A DNA stretch of 64,000 nucleotides from Sphingopyxis sp. TUF1 (GCF_036687315.1 NZ_CP144683.1:1930001-1994000); one strand, 5' to 3'. Positions 1 through 10,281 are shown, counted from the first letter of the stretch. Program-made: numbers and translations. The notes: a model not told the origin generated them from the sequence alone.

Positions 1-843
<843 letters not shown>

Positions 844-955
844 GTCCCGCCATCAACGACAAGCCTGAGTGGTTTGTCCGCGAATGTCGGATGATTGATC
901 AGACAGTATTGCACGGACATCGATTGAAAACCCTTTTGACCTACGCCGGCTTCAT

Positions 956-1073
956 TGCTTGGTGACCATGGCGTCAGTGACCCACCCGATCCCATCTCGA
1001 ACTCGGACGTGAAACCTGACAGCGCCGATGGTACTGTGGCTCAAGCCCCGGAAGAGTAGGACGTCGCCAGGCA
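956..1073 (+). rRNA. rrf: 5S ribosomal RNA
   Basis: The 118-nt segment contains the 5S core, including CCCATCTCGAACTCGG and GCGCCGATGGTA. Its ends pair as TGCTTGGTG against CGCCAGGCA. It follows the 23S gene after a spacer of about 110 nt and precedes tRNA-fMet, a common alphaproteobacterial rrn order. Confidence 0.95.
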
Positions 1074-1116
1074 TTGTGGCCGGCGTAAGGTCGAAAGAAC
1101 CCATTCACAAAGTTAG

Positions 1117-1143
1117 GGGCCGGCAGCGATGCCGGCCTTTTTG
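1117..1143 (+). terminator. Rho-independent terminator after 5S rRNA
   Basis: GGCCGGC and GCCGGCC flank a short loop and are followed by a T run. It lies between 5S and tRNA-fMet, so it probably attenuates the rrn transcript before the tRNA or ends most of it. Confidence 0.7.
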
Positions 1144-1182
1144 CTGTTTTGGCGATCCCGGTTGTGGATTGCCGCTGGTTGA

Positions 1183-1259
<77 letters not shown>

Positions 1260-1263
1260 ACAA

Positions 1264-1298
1264 AAGCCCGCTAGGCCTTAAGCTTAGCGGGCTTTTTG
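1264..1298 (+). terminator. Rho-independent terminator after tRNA-fMet
   Basis: A perfect 10-bp stem, AAGCCCGCTA with TAGCGGGCTT, is followed directly by TTTTTG five bases after the tRNA CCA. It should end the rrn transcript. It is palindromic but the T run is on the + side. Confidence 0.85.
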
Positions 1299-1383
1299 TT
1301 GTCCGGCGCGGCGCCCGTTCGAACTGTTCAGAAGCCGGAGGTCCGACTTTGACCGCTGCCCGGGGCGTTGATCGCGGCGGGCA

Positions 1384-2028
1384 CTAATCCCCTGCTGCCC
1401 AGGCGCGGCAGAAGGTGTCGACAGCCGCGTCGACATCCTCCTGCAGGCGGCTGATGTCGCGGCTTTCGGGAAGGCCCAGCACCGCAAACTGGTAGAGTCC
1501 TGATTGGCAGAGACCTGCGAACTGTTGCACTGCCCGCATCGGATCGCCCATGCGGATCTCGCCGCGCACCATTTTTCCGGCAACCCACGCGGCGGCCCGC
1601 GCCTTGCCGGGGCGCGGTCCCCGATCGTAAAAGGTTTCGGCCAGATGGGGGAAACGTTCGGCCTCGCCGACCACCAGCCGATAGATCGACAGCAGCGGCG
1701 TCGCCGTCAGCTTGGTCATCAAAACCGTGCCAAAGCGGCGAAGCACATCGGGAACTGGCTCATCGAGTGGCAACTCGATGGTGAGAGCGTGGCCATATTG
1801 TTCGATAATATCGTCGACCACCGCCGCAAACAAATCTTCCTTAGACGGAAAATAGGTCCACAGCGTTGTTTTTGAGCCGCCTACTTTGCTGGCTATCGAT
1901 GACATCGTCGTTCCCGCATAGCCGTTCGCGAAGAACAGTTCGCGCGCGGCGTCGATGAACGCCTTGCGGCGCGCCGTCGCGGGGTCATCGATAGCGGGTG
2001 TACTGGCTGGTATCATTTCGATTGACAA
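1384..2028 (-). CDS. TetR-family repressor of the adjacent efflux operon
   Basis: The 214-residue protein has an N-terminal TetR helix-turn-helix at about residues 20-70, including TTMSSIASKVGGSKTTLWTYF and FPSKEDLF, and a helical C-terminal domain typical of ligand binding. The start chosen is TTG: GGAGG lies five bases upstream, and an ATG nearby reads into a stop. It is divergent from an outer-membrane lipoprotein/HlyD/DHA2 operon, and two related palindromic sites lie between the genes. By position it is probably the local repressor of that pump; the inducer is unknown. Confidence 0.88.
   Translation of the reverse strand: MSIEMIPASTPAIDDPATARRKAFIDAARELFFANGYAGTTMSSIASKVGGSKTTLWTYFPSKEDLFAAVVDDIIEQYGHALTIELPLDEPVPDVLRRFGTVLMTKLTATPLLSIYRLVVGEAERFPHLAETFYDRGPRPGKARAAAWVAGKMVRGEIRMGDPMRAVQQFAGLCQSGLYQFAVLGLPESRDISRLQEDVDAAVDTFCRAWAAGD
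2000..2016. promoter_or_regulatory. Candidate TetR operator, gene-internal copy
   Basis: On the minus strand this reads ATGATACCAGCCAGTAC. It matches the intergenic site at 2054-2071 in inverted orientation and lies inside the first codons of the TetR gene. The two copies suggest a pair of repressor sites about 55 bp apart. Binding is inferred from position and symmetry only. Confidence 0.5.
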
Positions 2029-2055
2029 CGCATCCTCCAGAGTTCATTCGGGCAT

Positions 2056-2071
2056 GATACCAGCTAGTATC
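2056..2071. promoter_or_regulatory. Candidate TetR operator in the divergent promoter
   Basis: GATACCAGCTAGTATC is a near-perfect 16-bp palindrome (outer GATAC/GTATC, one mismatched pair). It ends 10 bp before the outer-membrane lipoprotein start. It is repeated in inverted orientation at 2000-2016, so it probably binds the adjacent TetR protein. Confidence 0.65.
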
Positions 2072-2081
2072 GTTGGAAGCC

Positions 2082-3509
2082 ATGCCGCGCCCGACTTTTA
2101 TGACAATCGCTGTTTTCAGCCTTTTAACGGGCTGCGCCAGCGTTCCCGAACTCGGCCCGGCGCCGCTCCCGACGGCGCCCGAGTCGCTGGCGTCGAACGT
2201 CACGCTTGCCGGAACCGGCGCCGCCTGGCCGGTCGAAGGCTGGTGGCGCGGCCTCGGTGACACACAACTCGACGCGCTGATCGCAGAGGGGCTGGCCGGA
2301 TCGCCCGATGTCGCCATCGCCGCGGCGCGCGTGCGCGCGGCCGAGGCGCTGGCGCAGCAGGCGGGCGCCGCGCTGCTGCCGCGCGTCGGCGGCGAAGCGA
2401 GCGCGGGCGGGGTTCAGCAAAGCCGCAACATGGGCATCCCGCCGCAATTCGTTCCCGACGGCGTGCAGGACACGGGGCATATCGCCGCAACCTTTGCTTT
2501 CGATCTCGACCTGTGGGGCAGAAACCGCGCCGCGCTCGCCGCCGCGACCTCCGAAGCCGAGGCCGCGCGCATCGATGCGGCGCAGGCGCGGCTGATGCTG
2601 ACCACGGGAATCGCGTCGGCCTATGCCGATCTGGCGGGCTATTATCGCGCGCTCGATGTCGCGAGCGACGCGGTGCGCGTGCGCACCGCCAGCGCCGACC
2701 TGTCGGGCGAACGCGCGCGCGCGGGCCTTGAAAACCAGGCGAGCCAGTGGCAGGCCGAAAGCCGCGCCGCGTCCGCGCGCGCCGATGTCGCCGCGCTCGA
2801 GGAAGCGATCGCCACGACGCGCAACCGGATCGCCGCGCTCGTCGGCGCCGGTCCCGACCGTGGACAAAGCATCAAGCGGCCGCAGTTGATGCGACCCGCG
2901 CTCGACCTGCCAGCGGGCGCGGGGATCGACCTGATCGGACGGCGGCCCGACATTGTCGCGGCGCGGCTGCGCAGCGAGGCGGCAGCCAAACGCATCGACG
3001 TCGCGCGCGCCGATTTTTACCCGAACATCAGCTTGTCAGCGCTGGTCGGCCTGCAATCGCTCGGCCTCTCCAACCTGTTCGATGCGGGCTCCGAATACGG
3101 CAATGGCGGCGCCGCCATCAGCCTGCCGATCTTTGAAGGCGGGCGGCTTTCGGGGCGCTATCGCGGCGCCCGCGCCGATTATGACACCGCCGTCGCCACT
3201 TATGATCGCACGCTGATCGGCGCGCTGCGCGACGTCGCCGACATCGTCGCCAGCCGCGCCGCGACGGCGCGCCAGCTCGCCGCGCGCCGCGACGCGCTGG
3301 CGGCTGCGGCCAAAGCATCGAAACTCGCCGGACTGCGCTATCGCGCGGGCCTTGCCAATCAGATTGAGCAGCTGACCGCCGAGGACAGCATGGTCGCATT
3401 GAACCGCGCGGTCGCCGAGCTGGAGGCGCGCGAACTGGCATTCGATATTGCCCTGATCCGCGCGCTTGGCGGTGGATTCAGGGCCGACAATCCGACAGGA
3501 GACGAATGA
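2082..3509 (+). CDS. Efflux outer-membrane lipoprotein, NodT/OprM family
   Basis: The 475-residue protein begins with a lipoprotein signal ending in LLTGC (lipidated Cys at about residue 18). Two outer-membrane-efflux-protein repeats follow, with the family segments GRRPDIVAARLRSEAA, DFYPNISLSA and LPIFEGGRLSG. It should form the trimeric outer-membrane channel of a tripartite pump. ATG 2082 was chosen because it keeps a basic residue ahead of the lipobox; a TTG nine bases upstream is also open. Its stop overlaps the next start (ATGA), indicating translational coupling to the adaptor gene. Confidence 0.93.
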   Translation: MPRPTFMTIAVFSLLTGCASVPELGPAPLPTAPESLASNVTLAGTGAAWPVEGWWRGLGDTQLDALIAEGLAGSPDVAIAAARVRAAEALAQQAGAALLPRVGGEASAGGVQQSRNMGIPPQFVPDGVQDTGHIAATFAFDLDLWGRNRAALAAATSEAEAARIDAAQARLMLTTGIASAYADLAGYYRALDVASDAVRVRTASADLSGERARAGLENQASQWQAESRAASARADVAALEEAIATTRNRIAALVGAGPDRGQSIKRPQLMRPALDLPAGAGIDLIGRRPDIVAARLRSEAAAKRIDVARADFYPNISLSALVGLQSLGLSNLFDAGSEYGNGGAAISLPIFEGGRLSGRYRGARADYDTAVATYDRTLIGALRDVADIVASRAATARQLAARRDALAAAAKASKLAGLRYRAGLANQIEQLTAEDSMVALNRAVAELEARELAFDIALIRALGGGFRADNPTGDE

Positions 3510-4657
3510 TGGCCGACGAAACGGCTGCGACCGAAACCGGCGTTCCCGAGGTCACGCCCGAGGCCAATGGCGCGCGGCGGAAAAAGCTGCTTCGTATCCT
3601 TGCGCTCGCCGTGCTGGCCGCCGCAATCCTGTGGGGCATCTGGTATTTTCTGACGCAGGCGGGGCGTGTCCACACCGACAACGCCTATGTCGGCGCCGAT
3701 TCGGCGCAGGTCACCGCGCTCGTTTCGGGTCCGGTGAAGGAGGTGCGCGTCAGCGGCACGCAAGCGGTGGAGAAGGGCGACGTTCTCGTCATCCTCGACG
3801 ATGCCGACCAGCGCATTGCCGTTGCCGACGCCGAGGCGGCGCTCCGCCTGGCGCGCCAGCGGTACGGGCAGGCCGATGCGAATGCCGACGCGGCGCGCGC
3901 GCGCGTTGCCGCGCGCGGCGCCGACGTTGCGCAGGCGCGCGCAAGGCTGCGCGATGCCGAAGCGAGTGTCGAGCGCGCGCGCGCCGAACTGGCGCGGCGC
4001 GAGAGCATCGCGGGCACCGGCGCGGTGTCGGCCGAAGAGCTGACCGCGGCGCGTGCGGCGGTCAAGCAGGCGCAGGCCGCCCGCGACCTTGCCGCCGCGG
4101 CGATCGCTTCTGCCGAGGCAACGCGCGGATCGGCAAGCGGCGACCTTGGCGCGGCCGAAGCGATCGTGCGCGGCACGACGGTGAACACCGCCCCTGACGT
4201 CGCGGCCGCCGAAGCGCGGCTGGAGAAAGCGAAGCTCGATCTGGCGCGCACCGTAATCCGCGCGCCGGTCGATGGCATCGTCACCAATCGGCAGGTGCAG
4301 GTCGGGCAGCGGATCGCCGCAGGCGCGCCGATCATGGTGATCGTTCCCATCGCCACCGCCTATGTCGATGCCAATTTCAAGGAAAGCCAGTTCGGCAACA
4401 TCCGCATCGGCCAGCCGGTCGAGCTGACGTCGGACTATTATGGCGGCGACGTCGTTTATCGCGGCAAGGTCGTCGGCATCGCCGGCGGCACCGGCGCGGC
4501 CTTTTCCCTGATCCCCGCGCAGAATGCGACGGGCAACTGGGTCAAGGTGGTGCAGCGGCTGCCGGTGCGCATCGCGCTCGATCCGAAACAGCTGAAAGAG
4601 CATCCGCTGCGCGTCGGGCTGTCGATGGAAGCGACGATCGACACGCGCGGGAACTGA
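3506..4657 (+). CDS. HlyD/EmrA-family periplasmic adaptor
   Basis: The 383-residue protein has one N-terminal membrane helix (about residues 28-50). A first lipoyl half begins at VHTDNAYVGADSAQVTA, a long alanine/arginine-rich coiled coil spans about residues 95-215, and a second lipoyl half contains VIRAPVDGIVTNRQVQVG. The C-terminal barrel ends with NATGNWVKVVQRLPVRI, a signature of EmrA-type adaptors. It should link the DHA2 permease to the outer-membrane channel. It overlaps the upstream gene by four bases; a second ATG three bases later is an alternative start. Confidence 0.93.
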   Translation: MMADETAATETGVPEVTPEANGARRKKLLRILALAVLAAAILWGIWYFLTQAGRVHTDNAYVGADSAQVTALVSGPVKEVRVSGTQAVEKGDVLVILDDADQRIAVADAEAALRLARQRYGQADANADAARARVAARGADVAQARARLRDAEASVERARAELARRESIAGTGAVSAEELTAARAAVKQAQAARDLAAAAIASAEATRGSASGDLGAAEAIVRGTTVNTAPDVAAAEARLEKAKLDLARTVIRAPVDGIVTNRQVQVGQRIAAGAPIMVIVPIATAYVDANFKESQFGNIRIGQPVELTSDYYGGDVVYRGKVVGIAGGTGAAFSLIPAQNATGNWVKVVQRLPVRIALDPKQLKEHPLRVGLSMEATIDTRGN

Positions 4658-4683
4658 GATGCGCGTCCATCACCTCTTCTCCT

Positions 4684-4769
4684 CGTCATTGCGAGGAGCC
4701 GAAGGCGACGCGGCAATCCAGAGCGGTGCAAGGCCGCCCCTGGATTGCTTCGCTTCGCTCGCAATGACG
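4684..4769. repeat. Inverted repeat, CGTCATTGCG family
   Basis: The arms CGTCATTGCG and CGCAATGACG enclose an inner pair GCAATCCAG/CTGGATTGC. The element fills the gap between the adaptor and permease genes, so in RNA it would form a long stem inside the efflux operon. Only one copy was seen in this window. Confidence 0.75.
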
Positions 4770-4797
4770 CGCTGTTTTGATGCGGCGCGGGCCTGAC

Positions 4798-6348
4798 ATG
4801 GTCAGCGCTGCCGCCCCCGCCGCCGCCCCCCCTGCCGACCCGCAGCCGCTGACCGGCGTGCGGCTGCTCGTCGCGGCCTTCGCGCTCGCGCTCGCCAATT
4901 TTGTCGTCGTGCTCGACACGACGATCGCCAATGTGTCGGTGCCGCATATCGCGGGCGGGCTCGCCGTGTCGCCGACGCAGGGGACGTGGGTGATCACCAG
5001 CTATGCCGTCGCGGACGCGATCAGCGTGCCGCTCACCGGCTGGCTTGCCTATCGCTTCGGCACGGTGCGCTGGTTCCTCTATTCGATTTTCGGTTTCGGG
5101 CTGTTTTCGGTTTTGTGCGGCGTCGCGCAGACGCTCGACGCGCTCGTCCTTTTCCGCATCCTCCAGGGCCTGTCGGGCGGCCCGCTGATGCCGCTGTCGC
5201 AGATCCTGCTGCTGCGCATCTTCCCCAGGGAAAAGGCCGGTATCGCGCTCGCCATCTGGGCGATGACGACGACCACCGCGCCGATCCTTGGGCCCATCCT
5301 CGGCGGGCTGATCAGCGATAACTGGAGCTGGCACTGGATTTTCTTCATCAATCTGCCGGTGGTCGCGATCTGCGCCTTTGGCGTCGCGACGCTGCTTACG
5401 CCGTTCGAGACGCAGCGCGTCAAATTGCCGATCGACGTCGTCGGGCTGATCCTGCTCGTGGTGTCGGTCGGCGCGTTCCAGATCATGCTCGATACCGGGC
5501 GCGAGCATGACTGGTTCGGTTCGGCGTGGATCGTCACGCTGGCGATCATTGCCGCGATCAGCTTTGCGGCGTTCGTCATATGGGAGCTGACCGACGCCAA
5601 CCCCATCGTCAATCTGCGCATCTTTCGTTTTCGCGGTTTCACCTTCGGCACAATCGCGCTGTCGCTGGGGTTCGGCGCCTTTTTCGCGCAGGTCGTGCTG
5701 ACGCCGCTGTGGCTGCAACAGGTCGCGGGCTATACCGCGACCGAGACGGGGTATGTCGTCGCCTGGCTCGGTTGTTTCGCGGTGCTGTTTTCGCCGATTG
5801 CGGCGGGAACGCTGGGCAAGCTCGACATCCGGCTGACGGTCAGTGCGGGCATATTGTGGATGGCGGCGATGTCGATCCTGCGCGCGAGTTGGAATGCCGA
5901 TGTCGATTATTGGACGCTGGCGCTGCCGCATGTGTTGCAGGGAATGGGGATGCCCTTTTTCTTCGTCGGACTGACCGCACTGGTGCTGAGTTCGGTGTCG
6001 GTGAAGGACCAGACCTCGGCGGCGGGGTTGATGAGTTTCCTGCGCACCCTGAGCGGTGCGATCGGAACCGCGGTCGCGACGACCGCGTGGGACGAATCGA
6101 GCCGGACGTCGCGGTCGGAGCTTGTTTCGTCGCTCAATGATCCGGGCGGGTTCATGGCGTCGCTCGAACGCGCGGGCCTGACGCTCGAACAGGCGCGCGC
6201 GCTGCTCGACCGGCTGGTTGAGGTGCAGGCGCTCACGCTGAGCGTGATCCACATCTTCCTCGCCGCCGCGGCGGTGTTCGTCATCGCCGCGGCCGCCGTC
6301 TGGATCGCACCCAGACCCAAACAGATTTCGATGGGCGCGTCGCACTAG
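4798..6348 (+). CDS. DHA2-family (EmrB/QacA-like) drug:H+ antiporter
   Basis: The 516-residue, 14-helix permease has the DHA2 segment VLDTTIANVSVPHIAGG in helix 1, GTWVITSYAVADAISVPLTG in helix 2, and GPILGGLISDNWSWHWIFF in the motif-C/helix-5 region. It is the inner-membrane component of the pump encoded by the two upstream genes. An in-frame ATG at 4780 is also possible, and neither start has a strong ribosome-binding site. A palindromic repeat separates it from the adaptor gene. The substrate cannot be told from sequence. Confidence 0.92.
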   Translation: MVSAAAPAAAPPADPQPLTGVRLLVAAFALALANFVVVLDTTIANVSVPHIAGGLAVSPTQGTWVITSYAVADAISVPLTGWLAYRFGTVRWFLYSIFGFGLFSVLCGVAQTLDALVLFRILQGLSGGPLMPLSQILLLRIFPREKAGIALAIWAMTTTTAPILGPILGGLISDNWSWHWIFFINLPVVAICAFGVATLLTPFETQRVKLPIDVVGLILLVVSVGAFQIMLDTGREHDWFGSAWIVTLAIIAAISFAAFVIWELTDANPIVNLRIFRFRGFTFGTIALSLGFGAFFAQVVLTPLWLQQVAGYTATETGYVVAWLGCFAVLFSPIAAGTLGKLDIRLTVSAGILWMAAMSILRASWNADVDYWTLALPHVLQGMGMPFFFVGLTALVLSSVSVKDQTSAAGLMSFLRTLSGAIGTAVATTAWDESSRTSRSELVSSLNDPGGFMASLERAGLTLEQARALLDRLVEVQALTLSVIHIFLAAAAVFVIAAAAVWIAPRPKQISMGASH

Positions 6349-6383
6349 AGTGGCGTGCGTTAAATCGGCAATGCCACAATTCC

Positions 6384-6460
6384 GTTCGTGTCGAGCGAAG
6401 TCGAGACACCCGTCGACCTTGCGCCGTGCCGATGGGTGTCTCGACTTCGCTCGACACGAC
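6384..6460. repeat. Inverted repeat, TCGAGCGAAGTCGAGA family, copy 1
   Basis: The arm GTGTCGAGCGAAGTCGAGAC recurs inverted as GTCTCGACTTCGCTCGACAC about 30 bp away. The same family occurs at 10282-10360. It sits downstream of the DHA2 permease gene and may act as a 3'-end stem. Confidence 0.85.
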
Positions 6461-6556
6461 CGGGGAGATAGCTCAGATCAACGTACGCTGCTGTAGGTTC
6501 TTGACGCAGCGCTGCGGGGCTTGGGTCCGGGCCATGACCATGCTAGGCGCGCCGCC

Positions 6557-8455
6557 ATGTTGACGATTAACGGCCTCACCGTGCGCCTTGGCGGGCGCAC
6601 CATCCTCGACCGCGCGAGCGCCAGCCTGCCGGGGCGGAGCCGCACGGGCCTGATCGGCCGCAACGGCGCGGGCAAATCGACCTTGATGAAAGTGATGATC
6701 GGCCAGCTCGAAGCCGACGAGGGCGGCATCGAAATGCCGCGCAAGACGCGCGTCGGCTATATCGCGCAGGAAGCGCCGGGCGGCAGCGCGACGCCGTTCG
6801 AGACGGTACTCGCCGCCGATACCGAACGTGCGGGGCTGCTCGCGGCGTCGGAGGTCGAGCGCGACCCGCACAAGCTCGGCGACATCCATGAACGGCTGAT
6901 CGCGATCGACGCCTATACCGCGCCTGCGCGCGCGGCGCGCATCCTGATCGGCCTCGGGTTTGACGAGGCGATGCAGGGGCAGCCGCTCGACAGTTTTTCG
7001 GGCGGGTGGAAGATGCGCGTCGCGCTCGCGGCACTGTTGTTCTCGAACCCTGACCTGTTGCTGCTCGACGAGCCGTCGAACCACCTCGACCTCGAAGCGA
7101 CGATGTGGCTCGAAAGCTTCCTCAAATCCTATCCGGGCCAGCTCGTCGTGATCAGCCACGAGCGCGACCTGCTCAACAATGTCGTCGACCATATCCTGCA
7201 TCTGGAGGCCGGCAAGGTGACGCTTTACCCAGGCGGCTATAATGATTTCGAGCGCCAGCGCGCCGAACGCCTGGCGCAGCTTGCCGCCGCCAAGGCCGCG
7301 CAGGACGCTCAGCGCGCCAAATTGCAGGACTATGTCGCGCGCAACAGCGCGCGCGCCTCGACCGCGAAACAGGCGCAGTCGCGCGCCAAGCAGCTGGCGC
7401 GGATGCAGCCGATCGCCGCGGTCACCGAAGACCCCAGCCTGACCTTCGATTTTCCGAGCCCTGACGAATTGAAGCCGCCGCTGATTACGCTCGACCTCGC
7501 CAGTGTCGGCTATACGCCGGGCGAGCCGATCCTGACGCGATTGAACCTGCGGATCGACCCCGACGATCGCATCGCGCTGCTCGGGCGCAACGGCAATGGC
7601 AAGACGACGCTCGCGCGTCTGCTCGCAGCGCAGCTCGCGCCGATGGACGGCGCGATGGCGGCGTCGGGCAAGATGCGCGTCGGATATTTCACGCAGTATC
7701 AGGTCGAGGAACTCGACGGCAGCGACACGCCCTTGGGCCATATGACGCGCGTGATGGCGGGCAAGACGCCGGGTGCGGTGCGCGCGCAATTGGGGCGGTT
7801 CGGCTTTACCGGCAACAAGGCGACGACCGAGGTCGGCAAGCTGTCGGGCGGCGAGCGCGCGCGGCTCGCGCTCGCGCTGATCACGCGCGACGCGCCGCAT
7901 CTGCTGATCCTCGATGAGCCGACCAACCACCTCGACGTCGACGCGCGCGAGGCCTTGGTGCAGGCGCTCAATGGCTTCGACGGCGCGGTGCTGATCGTCA
8001 GCCACGATCGCCACATGCTCGAACTCACCGCCGACCGGCTGGTGCTCGTCGATGGCGGCACCGCGCGCGAATTCGACGGCAGCATGGACGACTATGTTGC
8101 CTTCATTCTTGGCCAGGGGACGGGCAAAGGTTCGGCGGCGAATGACGATGCCAAGGGGGCGCCCGCCAAGCCGAAGGACGCAAAAGCCGCCCGGCAGGAA
8201 GCGGCAAGGGCGCGCGAGGCGCAGGCGGCGCTGCGCAAGAGCGCGAAGGAACTGGAGGCGAAGGCCGGAAAGCTCGCGCAGCAGATCAGCGTGATCGACC
8301 GCGCGATGTTCGACCCCGCGGGCGCCGAAGCTGCGCTCGCAAAGCTGACGATGGGCGACCTCGCGCAGCGTCGCGGCAAGTTCGTCGCCGAGCTGGAGGC
8401 GACCGAAGCGGCGTGGATGGATGCACTCGAAGCGATCGACACCGCGGCGGCTTAA
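6557..8455 (+). CDS. ABC-F family ATPase (Uup/YheS-like)
   Basis: The 632-residue soluble protein has two ABC domains and no membrane helices. The first has Walker A GRNGAGKST, signature SFSGGW and Walker B LLLLDEPSNHLD. The second has GRNGNGKTT, LSGGERARL and LLILDEPTNHLD. A charged linker lies between them, and an alanine/lysine-rich coiled-coil tail starts near residue 540. ABC-F proteins of this plan act on the ribosome E site rather than in transport. The start was set at the ATG preceding LTINGLTVRLGG; the upstream open frame lacks family similarity. Confidence 0.92.
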   Translation: MLTINGLTVRLGGRTILDRASASLPGRSRTGLIGRNGAGKSTLMKVMIGQLEADEGGIEMPRKTRVGYIAQEAPGGSATPFETVLAADTERAGLLAASEVERDPHKLGDIHERLIAIDAYTAPARAARILIGLGFDEAMQGQPLDSFSGGWKMRVALAALLFSNPDLLLLDEPSNHLDLEATMWLESFLKSYPGQLVVISHERDLLNNVVDHILHLEAGKVTLYPGGYNDFERQRAERLAQLAAAKAAQDAQRAKLQDYVARNSARASTAKQAQSRAKQLARMQPIAAVTEDPSLTFDFPSPDELKPPLITLDLASVGYTPGEPILTRLNLRIDPDDRIALLGRNGNGKTTLARLLAAQLAPMDGAMAASGKMRVGYFTQYQVEELDGSDTPLGHMTRVMAGKTPGAVRAQLGRFGFTGNKATTEVGKLSGGERARLALALITRDAPHLLILDEPTNHLDVDAREALVQALNGFDGAVLIVSHDRHMLELTADRLVLVDGGTAREFDGSMDDYVAFILGQGTGKGSAANDDAKGAPAKPKDAKAARQEAARAREAQAALRKSAKELEAKAGKLAQQISVIDRAMFDPAGAEAALAKLTMGDLAQRRGKFVAELEATEAAWMDALEAIDTAAA

Positions 8456-8462
8456 CAATGCC

Positions 8463-8552
8463 CGTCGCCCCCGCGAAGGCGGGGGCCGTCATCGGCCTTT
8501 TTCTGCGTCGCCGCGTAAACCGACAGCGGCCCCCGCCTTCGCGGGGGCGACG
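8463..8552. repeat. Inverted repeat, CCCCCGCGAAGGCGGGGGC family, copy 1
   Basis: CCCCCGCGAAGGCGGGGGCC is answered about 50 bp later by its complement, flanked by CGTCG/CGACG. A second copy lies at 34871-34948. Both copies sit just downstream of a coding region, here the ABC-F gene. Confidence 0.88.
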
Positions 8553-8604
8553 CTTGTCTTGGATGCGGCCAGCATTGACTCGCGTGCGCCAATTCATCAT
8601 AATA

Positions 8605-8618
8605 GTTTCAATTGAAAC
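8605..8618. promoter_or_regulatory. 14-bp palindrome upstream of hppD
   Basis: GTTTCAATTGAAAC is a perfect palindrome 17 bp before the hppD start. The size and symmetry fit a MarR-type dimer site. Tyrosine-catabolism genes in proteobacteria are often controlled by MarR- or IclR-family repressors, but no such regulator gene is adjacent here, so the cognate protein is unknown. Confidence 0.6.
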
Positions 8619-8635
8619 CATATAAGGGAATGACC

Positions 8636-9724
8636 ATGGCCGACCTGTTCGAAAACCCGCTGGGCCTCGACGGCTTCGAGTTTGTCGAATTTTCGGCGCC
8701 CGAAAAGGGCATGCTCGAACCCGTGTTCGAACGCATGGGCTTTACCCGCATTGCGCGGCACCGCTCGAAAGATGTGCAATTGTGGCGCCAGGGCGACATC
8801 AACCTGATCGCCAATTACGAACCCAAATCGCCCGCGGCCTATTTCGCCGCCGAGCATGGCCCGTCGGCGTGCGGCATGGGCTGGCGCTGCCGCGACGCGG
8901 CGAAAGCTTATGCCGAGGCGATCGAACGGGGCGCCGAGCCGGTTAAGGTCAAGACCGGCCCGATGGAACTCCGTCTCCCCGCGATCCGCGGCATCGGCGG
9001 CTCGATCATCTATCTGATCGACCGTTATGGCGATGACCTTTCGATCTACGACATTGATTTCGTGTACGAAGACGGCGTCGATCGCCATCCGGTCGGCGCG
9101 GGGCTCAAGCTGATCGATCACCTGACGCACAATGTCTATGGCGGGCGCATGGCGCATTGGGCGGCGTTTTACGAGCGGATCGCGGGCTTCCGCGAGATCC
9201 GCTATTTCGACATCAAGGGTGAATATACCGGGCTGACGTCGAAGGCGATGACCGCGCCCGACGGCAAGATCCGCATTCCGCTGAACGAAGAAGGCGCGGG
9301 CGGCGGCGGCCAGATCGAGGAATATCTGCGGGCCTATAATGGCGAGGGCATTCAGCATATCGCCTTTGCCTGCGACGATCTTTACGCGGCGTGGGACAAG
9401 CTCAAGACGCTCGGCAATCCGTTCGCGCCGTCGCCGCCCGCAACCTATTATGAAATGCTCGCCGAACGCCTGCCCGGGCATGGCGAGCCCGTCGACGAAC
9501 TGAAATCGCGCGGCATCCTGCTCGACGGCTCGACGACCGAGGGCGATCCGCGCCTGCTGCTCCAGATTTTCGGCCAGACGGTGATTGGCCCGGTTTTCTT
9601 TGAATTCATCCAGCGCAAGAAGGACGAAGGCTTCGGCGAGGGCAATTTCACCGCGCTGTTCAAGTCGATGGAACTCGACCAGATCCGCCGCGGCGCGCTG
9701 CATGTCGAGGAGCCCGCCGAATGA
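8636..9724 (+). CDS. hppD: 4-hydroxyphenylpyruvate dioxygenase
   Basis: The 362-residue enzyme converts 4-hydroxyphenylpyruvate to homogentisate in tyrosine catabolism, using Fe(II). The metal ligands are visible: His in IDHLTHNV, His in GIQHIAF, and Glu in VFFEFIQRK. Two vicinal-oxygen-chelate halves and the family's usual length are present. The start chosen follows AAGGG by seven bases; another ATG lies six bases upstream. It overlaps the next gene by ATGA, forming a two-gene unit. A 14-bp palindrome precedes it. Confidence 0.96.
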   Translation: MADLFENPLGLDGFEFVEFSAPEKGMLEPVFERMGFTRIARHRSKDVQLWRQGDINLIANYEPKSPAAYFAAEHGPSACGMGWRCRDAAKAYAEAIERGAEPVKVKTGPMELRLPAIRGIGGSIIYLIDRYGDDLSIYDIDFVYEDGVDRHPVGAGLKLIDHLTHNVYGGRMAHWAAFYERIAGFREIRYFDIKGEYTGLTSKAMTAPDGKIRIPLNEEGAGGGGQIEEYLRAYNGEGIQHIAFACDDLYAAWDKLKTLGNPFAPSPPATYYEMLAERLPGHGEPVDELKSRGILLDGSTTEGDPRLLLQIFGQTVIGPVFFEFIQRKKDEGFGEGNFTALFKSMELDQIRRGALHVEEPAE

Positions 9725-10266
9725 CTAGCCCGATCAAATTGGGCGGCGTCCACCACGCTGCCTATCGCTGCAAGGATGCGAAGCAGACGGTCGAGTGGTA
9801 CGAGGCCATGCTCGGCATGACCTACACCACCGCCTTTGCCGAGGATCATGTGCCGTCGACCGGCGAATATGATCCCTATATGCACGTCTTTCTTGACGCA
9901 GGGAACGGCAACATCCTTGCCTTTTTCGAGCTCCCCAATCAGCCGGACATGGGCCGCGATGCGAACACGCCGCAATGGGTCCAGCATCTGGCGTTCAAGG
10001 TCGGCAGCTATGACGAGCTGCTCGCGGCGAAGACGCATCTGGAAGCGAACGGCGTCGACGTGCTCGGCCCGACGCACCACGGTATCTTCAAGTCGATCTA
10101 TTTCTTCGACCCCAACGGCCACCGCGTCGAACTGGCGTGCGACATCGGCACCGACGAGCAATATGCCGAGCTGAAGCGCGTCGCCCCGCTGATGCTCGAG
10201 GAGTGGAGCCGGACCAAGAAAGCGCCGCGCTACGCCGACTGGCTGCACGCGGCGGCGAACGAGTAG
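9721..10266 (+). CDS. VOC-superfamily (glyoxalase/dioxygenase-like) protein
   Basis: The 181-residue protein has one vicinal-oxygen-chelate unit pair. It starts [21 protein letters not shown] and ends with [14 protein letters not shown], so a metal site made of His and Glu is likely. Its start overlaps the hppD stop by four bases, implying co-translation and a role linked to aromatic amino-acid breakdown. The reaction is not evident. It is too short to be a second HPPD. Confidence 0.82.
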   Translation: MTSPIKLGGVHHAAYRCKDAKQTVEWYEAMLGMTYTTAFAEDHVPSTGEYDPYMHVFLDAGNGNILAFFELPNQPDMGRDANTPQWVQHLAFKVGSYDELLAAKTHLEANGVDVLGPTHHGIFKSIYFFDPNGHRVELACDIGTDEQYAELKRVAPLMLEEWSRTKKAPRYADWLHAAANE

Positions 10267-10281
10267 GCGGAACGTCCCGTC

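Noticed and set aside
4456..6345. 629-codon minus-strand open frame
   Set aside because: Antisense to the DHA2 permease, low-complexity Arg/Asp/Gln content, no motif.
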